The notes beneath the pieces were generated by a model. The model did not search any database, was not told the DNA's origin, and saw only the letters and a program-made list of their open reading frames with translations. The position numbers were made by a program, and so were the translations under genes. This document shows, in pieces, positions 1 through 10,849 of a DNA stretch of 64,000 bases. The DNA lies in NCBI GenBank assembly GCA_013420905.1, contig JAAXNY010000011.1, positions 248,001-312,000 on the forward strand. Direction: 5' to 3'. Positions within the stretch are counted from its first letter, which is position 1. Each line of letters begins with the position of its first letter. This DNA is from Collybia mongolica. Taxonomy: Eukaryota > Basidiomycota > Agaricomycetes > Agaricales > Clitocybaceae.

Positions 1-589
1 GTCGCATGAAAAAGCCATCACGCATCACATGGACAGAGAGCTTTGACAGTGAAGTTTATCCATAAGCACTACCCCGTTTAGCAGAAAGGACGCCGCACGT
101 ACAAATATCTTGGATGCTTTATGCAGGTAAAAATGAGATTTGGCCAGAGTGGTGAGTTAGAGACCACTCTCTTGCGATTCCAGGCGAGCTTGTGGTCAGG
201 GCATGTCGTCTCTAATGCACTCCCAACAATAGTCACAACAAAGGGTAATTAGCACAGAAGCGGTACCAGGACCCTCGAATGCACCCAAAACCACAGTGCT
301 TTTTCTTGTACCTTCCACAGGCAGCTGCTCACCATCCTGGTCCTGATCGGCAACAGTAGATGCCGTCATCATTCTCCCTACTACCCTCGAATTGACATGA
401 TGAACGGAACCAGAAGTCCTGCAACAGCCCTCCCAAAATCGCGCCAATCAGATGGGTAGACAGTACAAGATATAGGCACAAAGGATCGCGCGCCAGCGGA
501 TGTCAGGCACCAATACAAATATGTCTGCCAGGAAGGCCCCAAGGTGGGATGAGGGAATTCATTACAAGTAGTGGCAGCAGAGGAGTCTG
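1..589. other. no recognisable gene
   Basis: Only short open frames occur here. The longest (196-447, minus) has no motif I recognise. Composition is non-repetitive and I see no terminal repeats, so it is left unassigned. Confidence 0.4.
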
Positions 590-1745
590 GATCACGAAGA
601 CATGTGGCGCAAGGTATGAGCGTCCCACGTTTTCTTTATGAATTCGGGGGAACATAACACCGTAGATCTGGTGAAGCGTGAGGGCCGTAGATTGCCCAGT
701 ATTGGGAAGGACTGATACTGTAGCTTCCGCATGTGGAGAGAACTCACCATCCGGAAAGGCAAGTCCACTGGCATAGTGGGAGTGCTACAGCCCAGGGCTG
801 GCTATTGAATTGGAGAGGAAATCATTTTTGCTCATCACCAGAATGGGAGAAGGAAATGAGTAATTAACCACAGGAAGAGAGCGTCCGCGTGTCTTGTTTT
901 ATCAGGTATTCACCAAGCACCGTGACAGATCCTCGATCATCCCTTAACAGGTGTTGGACGCCGGGACATAACGTTCCAATTTAAGCCATCTTCTTGTCCT
1001 GAATCCAAAAAGGAAGTGGGGATTTTGCAATGAACGGCGGAGCGCTGCTAAAGTAACAAGTAAAGTGAATTCGCAATAGAAAGGTTTCGTAAACACACAA
1101 AGTTTGTAGTCATTTGGATTCTCGCATGGCGATTGGCTGGAACGAGCAGGCTGGCCTATAGAAGGCTTGATTACATCACCCACAAAATTCATTCAGTTGC
1201 GAAACGACTCTAATCCCCAAGATTTTGTACTGATTTCATGATGGAATGGGTTTTCATAGCGCTTGTGTTTGGGCACAATCAGTGCGGCATTATCTGAGAA
1301 GGCAAGTGTACTGGCATGATGGTAGTACTGCTGCCTGGGGCTGGCTATGTGGTTCATTGTGTTTGCTCACCGCCAGAATAAGGTGGATGAGTGGTTGCAG
1401 GTTCTGAAGTCACAAATTGAGCATATTCGCAACCTCCAAGTTTTTCTCCTGATTCTGGCTCGAGACGGATTTTCGTGGGGCGCTTGTGTTTGGACTGTAA
1501 TCGGAGCGGCATCCTGGTATGACTTGGAATTGGGATCAAGGGCGCAGCCTGAAAACACCTGTGACTATGCCCCACACATGCACAAATAACGCTTTCGGAA
1601 ATACATGTGGCTGGCTCTTCGCGAATCTGGTGTCCGTGGACGTGTCGATGTTTTTGATGACCCGCGTATGATGCCAATGTGAAGTACATTCTAAACCTAT
1701 ACCGTAAAAATACTATTTGGTTTGGAGCTGACTGCGAGCCGACCA
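590..1745. repeat. degenerate local direct duplications
   Basis: Segments around 750-860 and 1295-1400 are diverged direct copies, both carrying ggcaag..actggcat followed by a shared ggctggctat. A second pair is 1248-1297 and 1469-1518, sharing gcgcttgtgtttgg and then gcggcat. The order suggests an old tandem duplication with later indels. No conserved reading frame is evident across the copies. Confidence 0.45.
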
Positions 1746-1791
1746 CATTACTGCTGGGGTCCCTTTTGCTTGGGTACCATCTACGATGTTA

Positions 1792-2172
1792 TCAAATGTT
1801 GTATACTCCTTTAATCCCCGCGTTGAAGGGCCATCTCACCTTGTTACTCGTAACGTAGCAAGGGTTGACATATAACAAATTGTGAGCTTCCATAGGGCCT
1901 GTAGTACACTTACACGCACTATAACCACGATGTGCTGGAGTCAGTGCTAATTTCCAGATGGGCGGTGGATTGTATCTATATTCATCATAATGAACAATAC
2001 AGGATCTCTCACCAGGTGATTCTAGCCAATATCCTGACTCGGGTCCTTGAATAGCAGGATTTTGGCAAGCATACCCCTTGTGGTATCTATGAATGTTCAG
2101 GGCCCGCTTGTTGTGGGTAAGACTGGGGAAGGCGGAACCAGGGTCGGGATTGGGCGAACAGCGCACATGCAT
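1792..2172 (-). CDS. unrecognised ORF, possible gene fragment
   Basis: An open frame of 126 codons on the minus strand is rich in aromatic residues and prolines (for example YNPPPIWKLAL and the ending VRWPFNAGIKGVYNI), which looks more protein-like than its shadows. I do not recognise the family. There is no signal peptide, membrane segment or repeat. It lies in old CpG-poor sequence without a neighbouring gene on the same strand, so it may be a relic exon rather than a working gene. Confidence 0.25.
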   Translation of the reverse strand: MHVRCSPNPDPGSAFPSLTHNKRALNIHRYHKGYACQNPAIQGPESGYWLESPGERSCIVHYDEYRYNPPPIWKLALTPAHRGYSACKCTTGPMEAHNLLYVNPCYVTSNKVRWPFNAGIKGVYNI

Positions 2173-3074
2173 CAGTGTTTATACAAATTTCTTTTCGTGC
2201 TTGTACAAGTCCGAAAAGTGTGCAAACAAACAGCTGAAAAGCTATGTCTGAATTTCAACAAGTTCTCAACGCAAATTTGTTTGAAATTTATTGCTTCTCC
2301 AGTAGTGTGCTTAACAACATGTTGACTGGTCTCAGGATATCCCCACAGCCTTCACCTACATGTTTCCGAGCACAGAACATGCTGGTTGATCAGCAAACAG
2401 CAACCGCATTTGCCAGTTTGAACAGGGGCTGCCAATAAGTCTTCACATGATTGGTGAGTGTACTAAGGTCCTTTGGGGAAACAAGTCAACTCTTACTTCA
2501 ATGGCATTCCAGCCTGTCTTCATATCCCAAGGGGCTCCTGACCTGGTTGTAGAATGTGGCTAGTTGACCGTGAGATGGGGTATCTTGTGATGTTACCTGC
2601 AGACTGAACTGGGTCATGGGACAAGTGTGGCCCATTTGAAGACAACTGCAACATAATGCCTAAAACGTGTGAATTTGAGATCAATTCTCCCATCCTGACA
2701 AGCAGCAAATGGTGGATTAGCGCTCTTGAGAGAACATCAACGTATAGTGCAGGTCAGGCCAAACTTATTCTCCCTAGAGGAAAGGATGTTGGCCCACATT
2801 TATTTTGTTCAGTTGCAAAATCTAGGTATTATTTATGCAATTTCTCCAATCACTTGGTGCCAACTGTACTTGAAGTGGACCACACAGTCTTTCCAGGAAT
2901 CATCATTGGAGACATAGGCAGTATCAGGTTTTTTTTATGGAAAATCGGAATATAACAACTGGATGTGGGTTTGCTCAGTGGTCAATTCGATACTTGAACT
3001 TGATAAATCAAACACTATAACAATATCTGCCTGTTTTTTTGTGGAATGTTTCGGAGAAGGTATCAAAAAGGCTT
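2173..3074. other. no recognisable gene
   Basis: Several open frames of 60-100 codons overlap in conflicting frames and show no motifs. The stretch ends at the TSD of the hAT derivative. I see nothing else in it. Confidence 0.4.
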
Positions 3075-3082
3075 ATTGCCAG

Positions 3083-3784
3083 TAGGCTATAGCATGGGTA
3101 CTCCTGCAGGTATGACAAGGTTGACCTGTACCCGTACCCGCACAGGTAGCAACCCGTCAACCCGCGGGTAGAATCAGAGTGGGTATGGGCGGGTAGTGAC
3201 GGGTTAGGGTTCCCACATGGGTTTTCACAGTAGACAAAAACATATAGTAAAACTAAGCTCAAATCCTTAACAGTTCCCCCAGCTTCTCTAGTTCAATTTT
3301 CCCCTGGATTTCGTCCAGTAAAGCAATGGCCTTAACATCTCAATGGTAATTCTGGCCATGGATCATATCGACATGTACTTCACCAATGCAATCAAGCAAA
3401 CTAGTGGCAACAACCCAGCAATCCAAGCAGCCATGAGAATCGTGAAGAAGACACTTAATCGTTATTATTTGCTCACGGACACTTCAGAAACTTACTGGAT
3501 TGCTATGGGTGAGTCTTCTTTATTCTATGATCGCTCAATTGCTGATCATTGTCTTGTTTCAGTTCTACATCCTCGACACAAGCTCGCGTACTTTAAACAT
3601 GCATGGTCAGGAACTGTGCGCTATCTACAATATGGGTTGAGTATGGGATACAAAGATCTGGCAGCACTATCTATGGTACAGGTTGAGTACAGGTTACGGG
3701 TTACTAGAGTATGACCCATACCCTAACCCATGGGTACCTGTACCCGCGACCCGCATGGGTTACCCGTACCCATGCTATAGCCTA
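3083..3784 (+). mobile_element. non-autonomous hAT element with perfect TIR and 8-bp TSD
   Basis: The element is bounded by a perfect 19-bp terminal inverted repeat, taggctatagcatgggtac at 3083-3101 and its complement at 3766-3784. The flanking direct repeat attgccag lies at 3075-3082 and 3785-3792. An 8-bp duplication is the hAT superfamily signature. Both subterminal regions are packed with acccgta/tacgggt-like motifs, as seen at the right side of the larger hAT gene near 46190-46330. The interior keeps only the middle of a transposase gene, so the copy cannot encode its own transposase and would depend on a relative. Exact ends and TSD make the boundaries firm. Confidence 0.9.
3343..3714 (+). 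pseudogene. hAT transposase fragment (internal exons)
   Basis: The translation contains MDHIDMYFTNAI, LNRYYLLTDTSE and LHPRHKLAYFK, which match the region before the C-terminal dimerisation domain of BED-finger hAT transposases. The related gene at 45165-45443 has MDHIDVHLATA and LNKYYNMTDQSE in the same order. A likely intron (gtgagt to tttcag, about 3509-3561) separates the AM and LHPRHK parts. The N-terminal BED finger, most of the catalytic core and the dimerisation domain are absent. This is internal cargo of the 702-bp element and not a functional gene. Confidence 0.75.
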
Positions 3785-3792
3785 ATTGCCAG

Positions 3793-4180
3793 ACCCCCTT
3801 TTCTTATTCGTTTTGGTCATGTTTTCTGTGGGACAATAGGTTGCTCAAGCCGTAGTATACCTAGTAACAGTCAAATAATCTGGAGATCTGAGTGAATAGG
3901 TGAAATGGATCATGTGGTATTGTTGAACAGTTTACAATCAAATATCTCGGTTCAGCACAATCCTCAACTGATAGTTTGTTTTTCTATGAGCAGAGTTCAT
4001 CAACTGAGCCCCCAAACATGGAGGCCTATGGTACCAAATCAGCGTCTGGTCCCTTCAATGGCTCCTCCCACTGTCCTATTTTCAGGTGAATCAATGACTT
4101 GGTAAAGGATTTTTATTGATACTGTTTATCCTAGACGCCTGACTATGATACAACATTCAAATTAGCAGGAGTTGTTCTCA
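3793..4180. other. no recognisable gene
   Basis: This is low-identity sequence between the hAT derivative and the F-box relic. A 66-codon frame (3905-4105) has no motif. Nothing else is seen. Confidence 0.35.
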
Positions 4181-4183
4181 TCA

Positions 4184-4571
4184 GCTTACATTTACTGCCC
4201 TTCCACTCGAGGTCATCATACAGGTGTTGAAAGTCCTTGACTAGCGCGCACTGTTGAAAAATATGTCAGGTAAGACCGTATTATCTGCAAAGTCTATAAC
4301 CTCATCATCAGAAACATATCTAGATCATTTGTGGTGTGGAAGAGCCAGTACAACAAATATCAATCAGAATAAGTTCTTCAAACACAGTTAGAAGAACCCC
4401 TACCATCATATTCAGTAGAGGAATTAGAGCGATGGGTGCTTGCAAGAAAAGGCGCCGATATTGGATGGAGAAGAGATGGCACAAATCCCATTCAAATCTG
4501 TGATGTTGACCATTGAATGACTGATGGCATATGGGTTCAGTGGCTACTTGTCAGTGATGCACAATGTGGCT
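4184..4571 (+). pseudogene. F-box protein pseudogene fragment
   Basis: The first exon reads ALPLEVIIQVLKVLD, an in-frame stop, then RALLK, which fits the F-box pattern LPxExxxxILxxLDxxxLL. A 5' splice site (gtaag, about 4269) follows. Later segments read SRSFVVWKSQYNKYQS (about 4315-4366) and SVEELERWVLARKGADIGW (about 4408-4464), then WLLVSDAQCGSVTVY. This order (F-box, Ser/Leu-Trp linker, ELERW motif, WD-like WLLV..SVTVYD) is what I remember of the large Agaricomycete F-box family. Stops after the LD and after DVDH show it is dead. It is cut off by the GC-rich repeat at 4572. Confidence 0.55.
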
Positions 4572-5139
4572 CTGTGACTGTATATACTATTTGTTATTAA
4601 TAACATAACATAATGGTGCTAAAAAACTTGCGTCCAACTGGGTTTGAACGCATAGACAAGAACATTACATAATATATTTGGCATTCATAACCATTGGGCA
4701 AGACAGGCATTTCAAGCCCCAGGCTACATTGGCCTCAAGTGTACAGGCTTACATCACATGACTACAAAGCACGTGCAATGGTCACATTACCGTTGCCATG
4801 TCTTTGTTGGTTCTCTTCCACCACATCAACCAAACTGCCAATGCCAACACCAATGCCAACACACCCACACTGCCAACGCCAACACCAATGCACCAAATGT
4901 CAATCAACAGCACCATAACGACGCACAAGGCAATGTGGGGTGAAGGGTAGAACCAGACATGGAATGAGGTGACAACAAGGAAAGGGTGCCCCGAGGGGCA
5001 AAGTGGGGTGAGTCCCACACTGCTGCTCACTTACACGCTCACCGTGCAGCGTGTCCCCTCCCGCTTCAGGATCTGGAGACAAGAATGACATGGCTGCCAA
5101 CACCCAGGGTGCCCCGGTGCACCTGGAAGATGATGACAA

Positions 5140-5178
<39 letters not shown>

Positions 5179-5553
5179 AGACAGGAACAGCAGCAGCAGC
5201 AACAGTGCCAACAAGGCCTGTGGCAACAACAGCAACAGCAGCAGCAGCAGCAGTACCAACAATGGTGCAACAATGATGACAACTACAATGAAGACTACCA
5301 CTACCACCATGAGGACAACGACAATGACGAGAACGGGGACAACAACAAGAAAAGCAGCTAGTTCCGTTGCTGCTGAAACCCAGGCTGCTGACAACGAGGG
5401 GGGAGCCAACAAGAATGGCAGGGGGGCGGGGGCCCCCACCCCCACCTATATTAAATTGTCTTATCATATATGTATTATATTTAGTAATAATATATGTTTT
5501 ATCCTATTAATTACATAGATTGTTAGTAAGTAAAAGAGTAATTATAAGTAACC
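4572..5553 (-). repeat. GC/trinucleotide-rich repeat, copy 1 (CpG-poor)
   Basis: This copy aligns, in inverted orientation, with 8983-9908. Shared landmarks are the ttattaataac end, tacataatatgtttgg-like sequence, cacgtgcaa..gtcacattacc, a long AAC/AGC trinucleotide body and a gttagtaagtaaaagag end. Compared with the other copy, CpG positions are mostly TpG or CpA here. The long open frames with poly-Asn, poly-Thr or poly-Val runs come from the trinucleotides and are not treated as genes. I could not fix a TSD. Confidence 0.7.
5144..5178 (+). repeat. (AAC)n microsatellite
   Basis: An uninterrupted run of about twelve AAC/ACA triplets inside the GC/trinucleotide-rich repeat. The equivalent place in the 9-kb copy has a much shorter run, so this array expanded in this copy. 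Confidence 0.85.
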
Positions 5554-5635
5554 TTTCTGCCCGAAAACTGGGTTGATAAAGAACTCATATTTAGTAAACT
5601 AAAGAACTTGTAATGACTAGCTGAACTTGTAGCCC

Positions 5636-6270
5636 TTTGCAAAGCCACCCATGCTAAAGAACAGCAGAAGAATGTCATACCACACCCACCACACAGCGTC
5701 GCAGGGAACGGATTCAATCTCCAGGCTGAAATGCAACTCCAAGATGATTCCAATTTATACAAGGCCATTTGTGTAAGTTTTACTTCTTAAAACCCTTTGC
5801 TCCAATCTTTTTTCTTACAAGTAATAGTGTTGTGTTTGTAGTTTAGTTGGTAATGCAGGCCTCAACTACTCAGTTGTTTGGCACAGGCAACCTACAGTAG
5901 TCATTAGTCAAATCATCCGTGTGGTAAGTCTTTTCTTTGCTGCTTTGTTATTCATTTAAATAATATATTTCAGACCAAAAGTCGGCATACATACCTCAAA
6001 AAATTCCATAATGGCTGGGCCACTCAAGAATTTATCAAGTCACATTTGAAGAACAAATGCACCTATGCTTGTAAATGTGGGTATACAAATGAGACTGGAA
6101 ATACAGTAGGGGGCAGTAATGCTGATAATGAGGAGGAAATGGATGTTGACATTGACTTAAATGAGCATGATGAGGATGAAATAGATAGTAGTGATGAGGG
6201 GGAAGAGGATGGGGACCAGGAGGGTGAGGACCAGGAGGATGAGGAAGGGAATGAATCAGAAGCCTACTAA
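5636..6270 (+). CDS. 3' part of a spliced hypothetical gene with acidic tail
   Basis: Three coding blocks can be read in order. The first (to about 5772) includes FNLQAEMQLQDDSNLYKAIC, the second (about 5842-5925) NYSVVWHRQPTVVISQIIRV, and the third (about 5973-6270) RHTYLKKFHNGWATQEFIKSH followed by a strongly acidic C-terminus ending NESEAY. Intron-like gtaag sites follow the first two blocks, but my first junction does not keep phase exactly, so there may be an indel. I recall similar FNLQ..MGL / WAT..FLK proteins as uncharacterised Agaricomycete families found near transposons. No catalytic motif is visible. The N-terminus is missing or unrecognised. Confidence 0.4.
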
Positions 6271-6464
6271 TCATTAGAATATTGTTAAATGTTGAATCAC
6301 ACAAATTTAAACATCTATAAGAGGATGAAATATCCAAATAAAAATGAGTGCATTTCAACCTTTCAATGGATGAAAAGTTAGTACTACTTTCATCCAAAAA
6401 CAATCCAGTAAAATAATGAAAAAGAGGATGATATAAGTGACCAGATTTCATTTCTCATATATTT

Positions 6465-7310
6465 CTTGTTTGTTATGGATCCTTTGACATGTCCTCCCAC
6501 ACGGTCTAAGTCTTTAATCAGCTGAAAGCATAGCTTCTCTTCATTGGTTTCTGGCTTGATTCTCTCACCAGTTTCCATTCTTTTAATCAGATTATTTAGA
6601 ACATCAATATCCACATCTATAAGTCTCTTGGATATTTTGTCAAATTTTGGTTTTTCAGCCAACAGATAACCAGCTGTGGTACTATCTTTGATTTGTTCAT
6701 GATTAAATGCAATCAGAGGGAAGTGAGGATCTTTCTGAAATTGTTTATCATGGTACATAAGTAAGTGTTTTTTGTGTTTACTGTCAGACATTCTGCCTTT
6801 GTGAAATCCATTTCCAATTCCTCCAAGTCCATATGGAAATAGCCAAGGCAGCATTTGAGGAAATAGCTTAGGGTTCTTATAAATGGATTCTGGGCCCTCT
6901 GCATGCCCAATGGCAAGTACTTTTCCTTTGTTTGTTAAATGCTGTAGAGCAATAGCTTTGATAGCTTTCAGGCTTTTGGTGGAGTATTCTTCACCAGTCA
7001 ATCTATGAACTACAAATAAACACATTCCAGTTTCAGTTCCAGTTTCTTCATCTATATCATGGACTGCAGATGATTCAGGATCTCTGTTGGATTCAGATTT
7101 TCTGTAATCAACAATAACTGGTGGGCCACTTTCTGGATACTCTTCTAAATTATCATAGGAGATGTTTAAGTCCAAATAATCTGAATGGTTGAGTTTAAGC
7201 CATTCCAGTGCAGCAGTTACTTTCTTCCTTCTTACAAGTAGAGGAGTCCATTCAAAATCTGAATTAATGGGTCTACATGGACCAGTATAAACTTGAGGTA
7301 GAGGGCCATT
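6465..7310 (-). pseudogene. Helitron Rep/helicase protein, N-terminal fragment
   Basis: The minus-strand translation contains TGPCRPINSDFEWTPLLVRR, then ALEWLKLNHSDYLDLNISYD, AEGPESIYKNPKLFPQMLPW and LFPYGLGGIGNGFHKGRMSD. These form the Helitron-like N-terminal region that precedes the HUH nuclease. The frame stays open to DLDRVGGHVKGSITNKKYMR and breaks at NEIWSLIS, exactly where the Rep catalytic block should begin, so the endonuclease and helicase are missing. The upstream end (about 7290-7310) runs into the dispersed repeat 7281-8537, whose first 30 bases encode part of this protein. It is truncated and inactive. Confidence 0.8.
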
Positions 7311-8537
7311 ACTGGCAGATACGAGTCCTTATGTTTTTTTTTTTGATTAACTTTTCTTTATATTTCTAGAACTAGGTTGTTGCAATAGAACTAGCTATCC
7401 AGAATCTATTCAACTTTATATTACTTTTTGTCATTGATAAGTTTGGTTCTGGAACACTTGTTAGGCATTGTCCTAGAATTAGACTGTAGGGTACAGGGAG
7501 TAGCTTGACATCATGGAAGGCCTGATGGATACACAACATGAAGATGTAATATGACCACACATTTGAGCTTGCCAAATACTTGTTGCACTTCTGTAAGGGG
7601 TCATATTGCCAAGAGGCTCAGACAGGGAGCAGTATACACAGTATAAACAACCATGCAGGGAAGGGATGAGCATAGAGCACTAGAGGCTTGACTATGAGTA
7701 GAGAACCCAGACCAAGTCTATTACAAAGGTGCCCTTCCATGGAGAGGAAGGGGTACCTTATATACAGTACATTGTGCCTATGTCTTAAATAACAACAGAA
7801 TCTGTGATATGTCAGTCCAGAGTAAACTACTATCTGTCAAGGGGCCAAAGCAGTGTGTGTCAGAATAATAGATATAACAGTGAGGATATGCAAGCTGTGC
7901 AATAGTGATTCTGATGGCTAGATGTGGACAAACAAGTGATCCCCTTACAACTTCAGCCATATCCATAGTGTATGCCAATAGAAGTTGGTGTTTATAGATC
8001 CTATACAAATATCCATTAATAAAAGGTAACAATATATATCTAGGCATTTTCCTTAAAAATAAGTCAGCTGGTAAAGTGGGGACTCAGACTCTCAGAGATG
8101 GACTGTGTTAAAAAAATTAACAAACTTGAAAATGTAGATCTATATTTGTATATATTCCAAATACACAACCAACTCAGTAGCTTCTCTGGGGACTTTATGC
8201 TGAGCAACATGAGGCACACAGACCACACAGACAAATGCAGACATTTGCAGACTAAGGTCAGACCTCATTTTGCAGTCTGCATCTGAACCAAGTCAAAGCT
8301 GAGTCCATAAATCTGCACTGTTACTTGGATGCTCAGACCCAGCTGGGAACAACTCCTCATAAAGTCCATGCAGACTATCCAGATTGCTTACTTAATCATA
8401 GTTACCATTTCTTATTTAATGCACAAAAATGCAATATTTTGGAGAGTCAAATACAAGGCCTCAAGGTTACATGTCATGTGCATAAAGCATGCAGATTAAC
8501 CATTTGGTCATATGAGCTTGTCAGTCCAAGGTGCTAA
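7281..8537 (-). repeat. Helitron-derived dispersed repeat (R-A), copy 1
   Basis: This is a ~1.25-kb repeat with further copies at 38596-39886, 63253-64000 and, inverted and interrupted, 46336-48214. All begin with acttgaggtagag.gccattactggcagata, which in this copy is coding sequence of the adjacent Helitron gene read on the minus strand. The rest is AT-rich and apparently untranslated. The simplest reading is that R-A is the upstream (5') part of a Helitron, with this copy still joined to coding sequence and the others cut at one shared point. Confidence 0.7.
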
Positions 8538-8830
8538 GTAAACAAGCAATGCCTGTGTGCAAAACCCAATGCCATAGCTTGCCTGGTTATGGAGAAAACA
8601 CAAAAACCATCAGAACTAATTTTTCCCAGGATCATGGACACTAAATAAGCATTCAGATTGTTGTCATGTATTTGGTATACTTATATGGTGGAATAGACCA
8701 TGTGACATGTGCCAATAAATAGAGAAATCAATCCTCTTTGTATTTCAGGTAAATATAGTAGTAGTTGTTGATTATTCCAATGTTTAGTGTAATTTCCCAC
8801 AAGGGTCACGTTTGGTAAGGGTCATTGTTG
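8538..8830 (+). repeat. dispersed repeat R4, left part (interrupted)
   Basis: This matches 35803-36060 closely, including caagcaatgcctgtg, catcagaact and gtaagggtcattgttg. The remainder of R4 continues at 10145 on the far side of the inserted 8831-10144 element. R4 is AT-rich with no coding frame. Confidence 0.8.
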
Positions 8831-10144
8831 CTGTACTTTACACTCCCCCACATGTCCTTGCGGACTCCGTATGGACTCCGCGAGGACAGCACAAAGTCCA
8901 CACGGACTCTGCACGGACTCCGCGCGGACTCCATGTGGACTCCACAGAGTCCGCGTGGACTCACTTACTTTCGTCTATTATAAAGTACTTACTCTTTTAC
9001 TTACTAACGATCTATATAATTATTAGGTTAAAACATGTATTATTACTAAATATAATACAAATATGATAAGATAATTTATTATAGGGGGGGGCCCCCGCCC
9101 CCGCCCCCCCCGCGATGTCGTCAGCGGCCTGCGCTTCAGCGGCGACGGCACTGGCCGCTCTACTTGCCGCTGTCCCCGTCCTCGCCGCCGCCGCCGTCCT
9201 CGTGGTGGTGGTCGTCGTCTTTGTTGTAAGTTGTCATCGTCGTCGTCGCGCCGTTGTTGGTGCCGCCGCTGCCGCTGCTGTTGCTGCCGTTGCCGCCGGC
9301 CTCGTCGGCACTGTTGCTGCTGTTGCGGTTGCCGTCTTTGTTGTTGTCGTTGTCGTTGCCGCCGTCCTCACTGTTGCTGTTGGCGGCCGTATCCTTCGTC
9401 TCGAGTTCCTGAAGTGGGGGGGAGGGGGACGCGCTGCATGGTGAGCGTGTGGGTGAGCGGCGGTGTACGACTCACGTGGTTCTGCCCCTCGGGGCGCCCT
9501 TTCCTCGTCGTCCCCTTGTTCCGCGTCCGTTTCTATCCTTCGCCCTACACCGTTTTGTGCGTCGTCATGTCGACATTGGTTGGCGTTTGATGCGTTGGCG
9601 TTGGCGGCGTGGGTGCGTTGGTGTTGGTGTTGGCGTTGGTGGTTTGGCGGACGTCGTTGATGTGGTTGAAAAGAACCAACGAAGACGTGGCCACGGTAAT
9701 GTGACCGTTGCACGTGCCTTATAATCATGTGACCTAAGTCCGTTGACTTGAGGCCAGTGAGCCGGCAGCTAGAAATGCCCGCCTTGCCCAACGGTTATGA
9801 ACGCCAAACATATTATGTAATGTTCGTGCCTGTACGCGTTCGAACCTAGTCGGATGCAAGTTTTTCACCGCCGTTATGTTATGTTATTAATAACAAATAG
9901 TATATATAATTTGTGTAAATAAAATTTATATTACTAATCTGATTAGTAATCGACTGGCCGCGCGGACTCTGCGAGCTGTCCGTCCATGCTAGTCCGCGTG
10001 TCCGCGTAAAATTGCGCGGATTGATGCGGACTCGGCGCGGACACGGATTCTTGTCTGGCTGATGGTCCTGCCAAATGAGTCCGTGCGGAGTCCGTGTGTC
10101 CGCGCGGAGTCCGCACAGGTTATGTGGCTTAGTGTAAAGACCTC
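8831..10144. mobile_element. CpG-rich non-autonomous DNA element with 8-bp TSD
   Basis: The insertion is flanked by the direct repeat cattgttg at 8823-8830 and 10145-10152. The unoccupied paralogue at about 36045-36065 has a single cattgttg followed by ttataagatg, which proves the boundaries. The ends share ctttacact in inverted orientation, and both subterminal regions are arrays of ggactccgcg-like motifs (8866-8965 and 9960-10118). The 8-bp TSD suggests hAT, but the terminal bases are imperfectly inverted. The interior is a copy of the GC/trinucleotide repeat. No transposase gene is present. Confidence 0.8.
8983..9908 (+). repeat. GC/trinucleotide-rich repeat, copy 2 (CpG-rich)
   Basis: This is the inverted partner of 4572-5553, lying inside the 8831-10144 element. 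It retains dense CpG (gccgccgccgtcc-type runs) where copy 1 has TpG or CpA. The + strand holds an A-box-like ttgcccaacgg (about 9783) and a B-box-like cgttcgaacc (about 9838), but no tRNA fold can be closed. Low-complexity Ala/Val frames are by-products of trinucleotide runs. Confidence 0.7.
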
Positions 10145-10610
10145 CATTGTTGTTATAAGATGTTTGTTCACCCCTGGCATAACACACAGACCTTCAAAAC
10201 TAGCTGAATATGGACATTTCTAATATTTCACTCAAAATAGACTGTGGGAAAAATATGCTCAACAAGGAAATTGTAGAGCCATGTTTGTACATACTAAATA
10301 TATATAAAAAAGTTAATAGCTTTACTGGCTATGGAGAAAAACACAAAATAAATTTTGAAAAATGACACTTTGAAATATTAGATATGCATAATTTTGATGG
10401 CATCATCAAAAGCATTATGTAAGCATCCCAAATACATGCAAATTATGTCACACTACTTTGTATTTGTAGAGAAATGCTGTAAAAAGCCATAAGAGAAGAA
10501 AATCCCATTATGGAAATATTTTCCCACAGTGTTGAAATATGAATCCATGAATGAATGAATCAATCAATTTTTTGCCTGAAACCTGGGTTGATAAAGAACT
10601 CGTAATAATA
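10145..10610 (+). repeat. dispersed repeat R4, right part
   Basis: Continues R4 after the inserted element and matches 36056-36505. Shared sequence includes taacacacagacc, ggaaattgtagagcc, tgatggcatcatcaaa and the terminal gggttgataaagaactcgt. The short gggttgataaagaactc end is also found alone near 5575, so R4 may have a conserved terminus. Confidence 0.75.
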
Positions 10611-10849
10611 GAAACAAGTTCCCACAGTATTGAAATATATATCAACTATTCAATATTGAACAAGTTATTTCTAGCCTTGCATCCTGGATTAATCAAGAAC
10701 TTATAAGATATGCTAAAAGTAGATATCATCATCAAAGACAAAGTTCAAACAAATGTACATATGCCTGTTAAATGTTTTTTGTTGTATTATCACATACTAT
10801 ATTTAACCATACTCATATAGCTAGTTATTGTCAAGATGTTGAGCATTAT

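Noticed and set aside
4900..5518. Long open frames with poly-Asn, poly-Leu, poly-Val and poly-Thr runs
   Set aside because: They exist in several frames at once because of AAC/AGC trinucleotides, and change with the repeat copy. No gene is supported.
9115..9791. Ala/Val-rich and Arg-rich ORFs on both strands
   Set aside because: Same low-complexity effect in the CpG-rich copy of the repeat.
9782..9850. tRNA gene or tRNA-derived SINE (A-box-like and B-box-like words)
   Set aside because: The T-arm and acceptor stems do not pair in either repeat copy, and the words lie at the wrong end for a SINE head.
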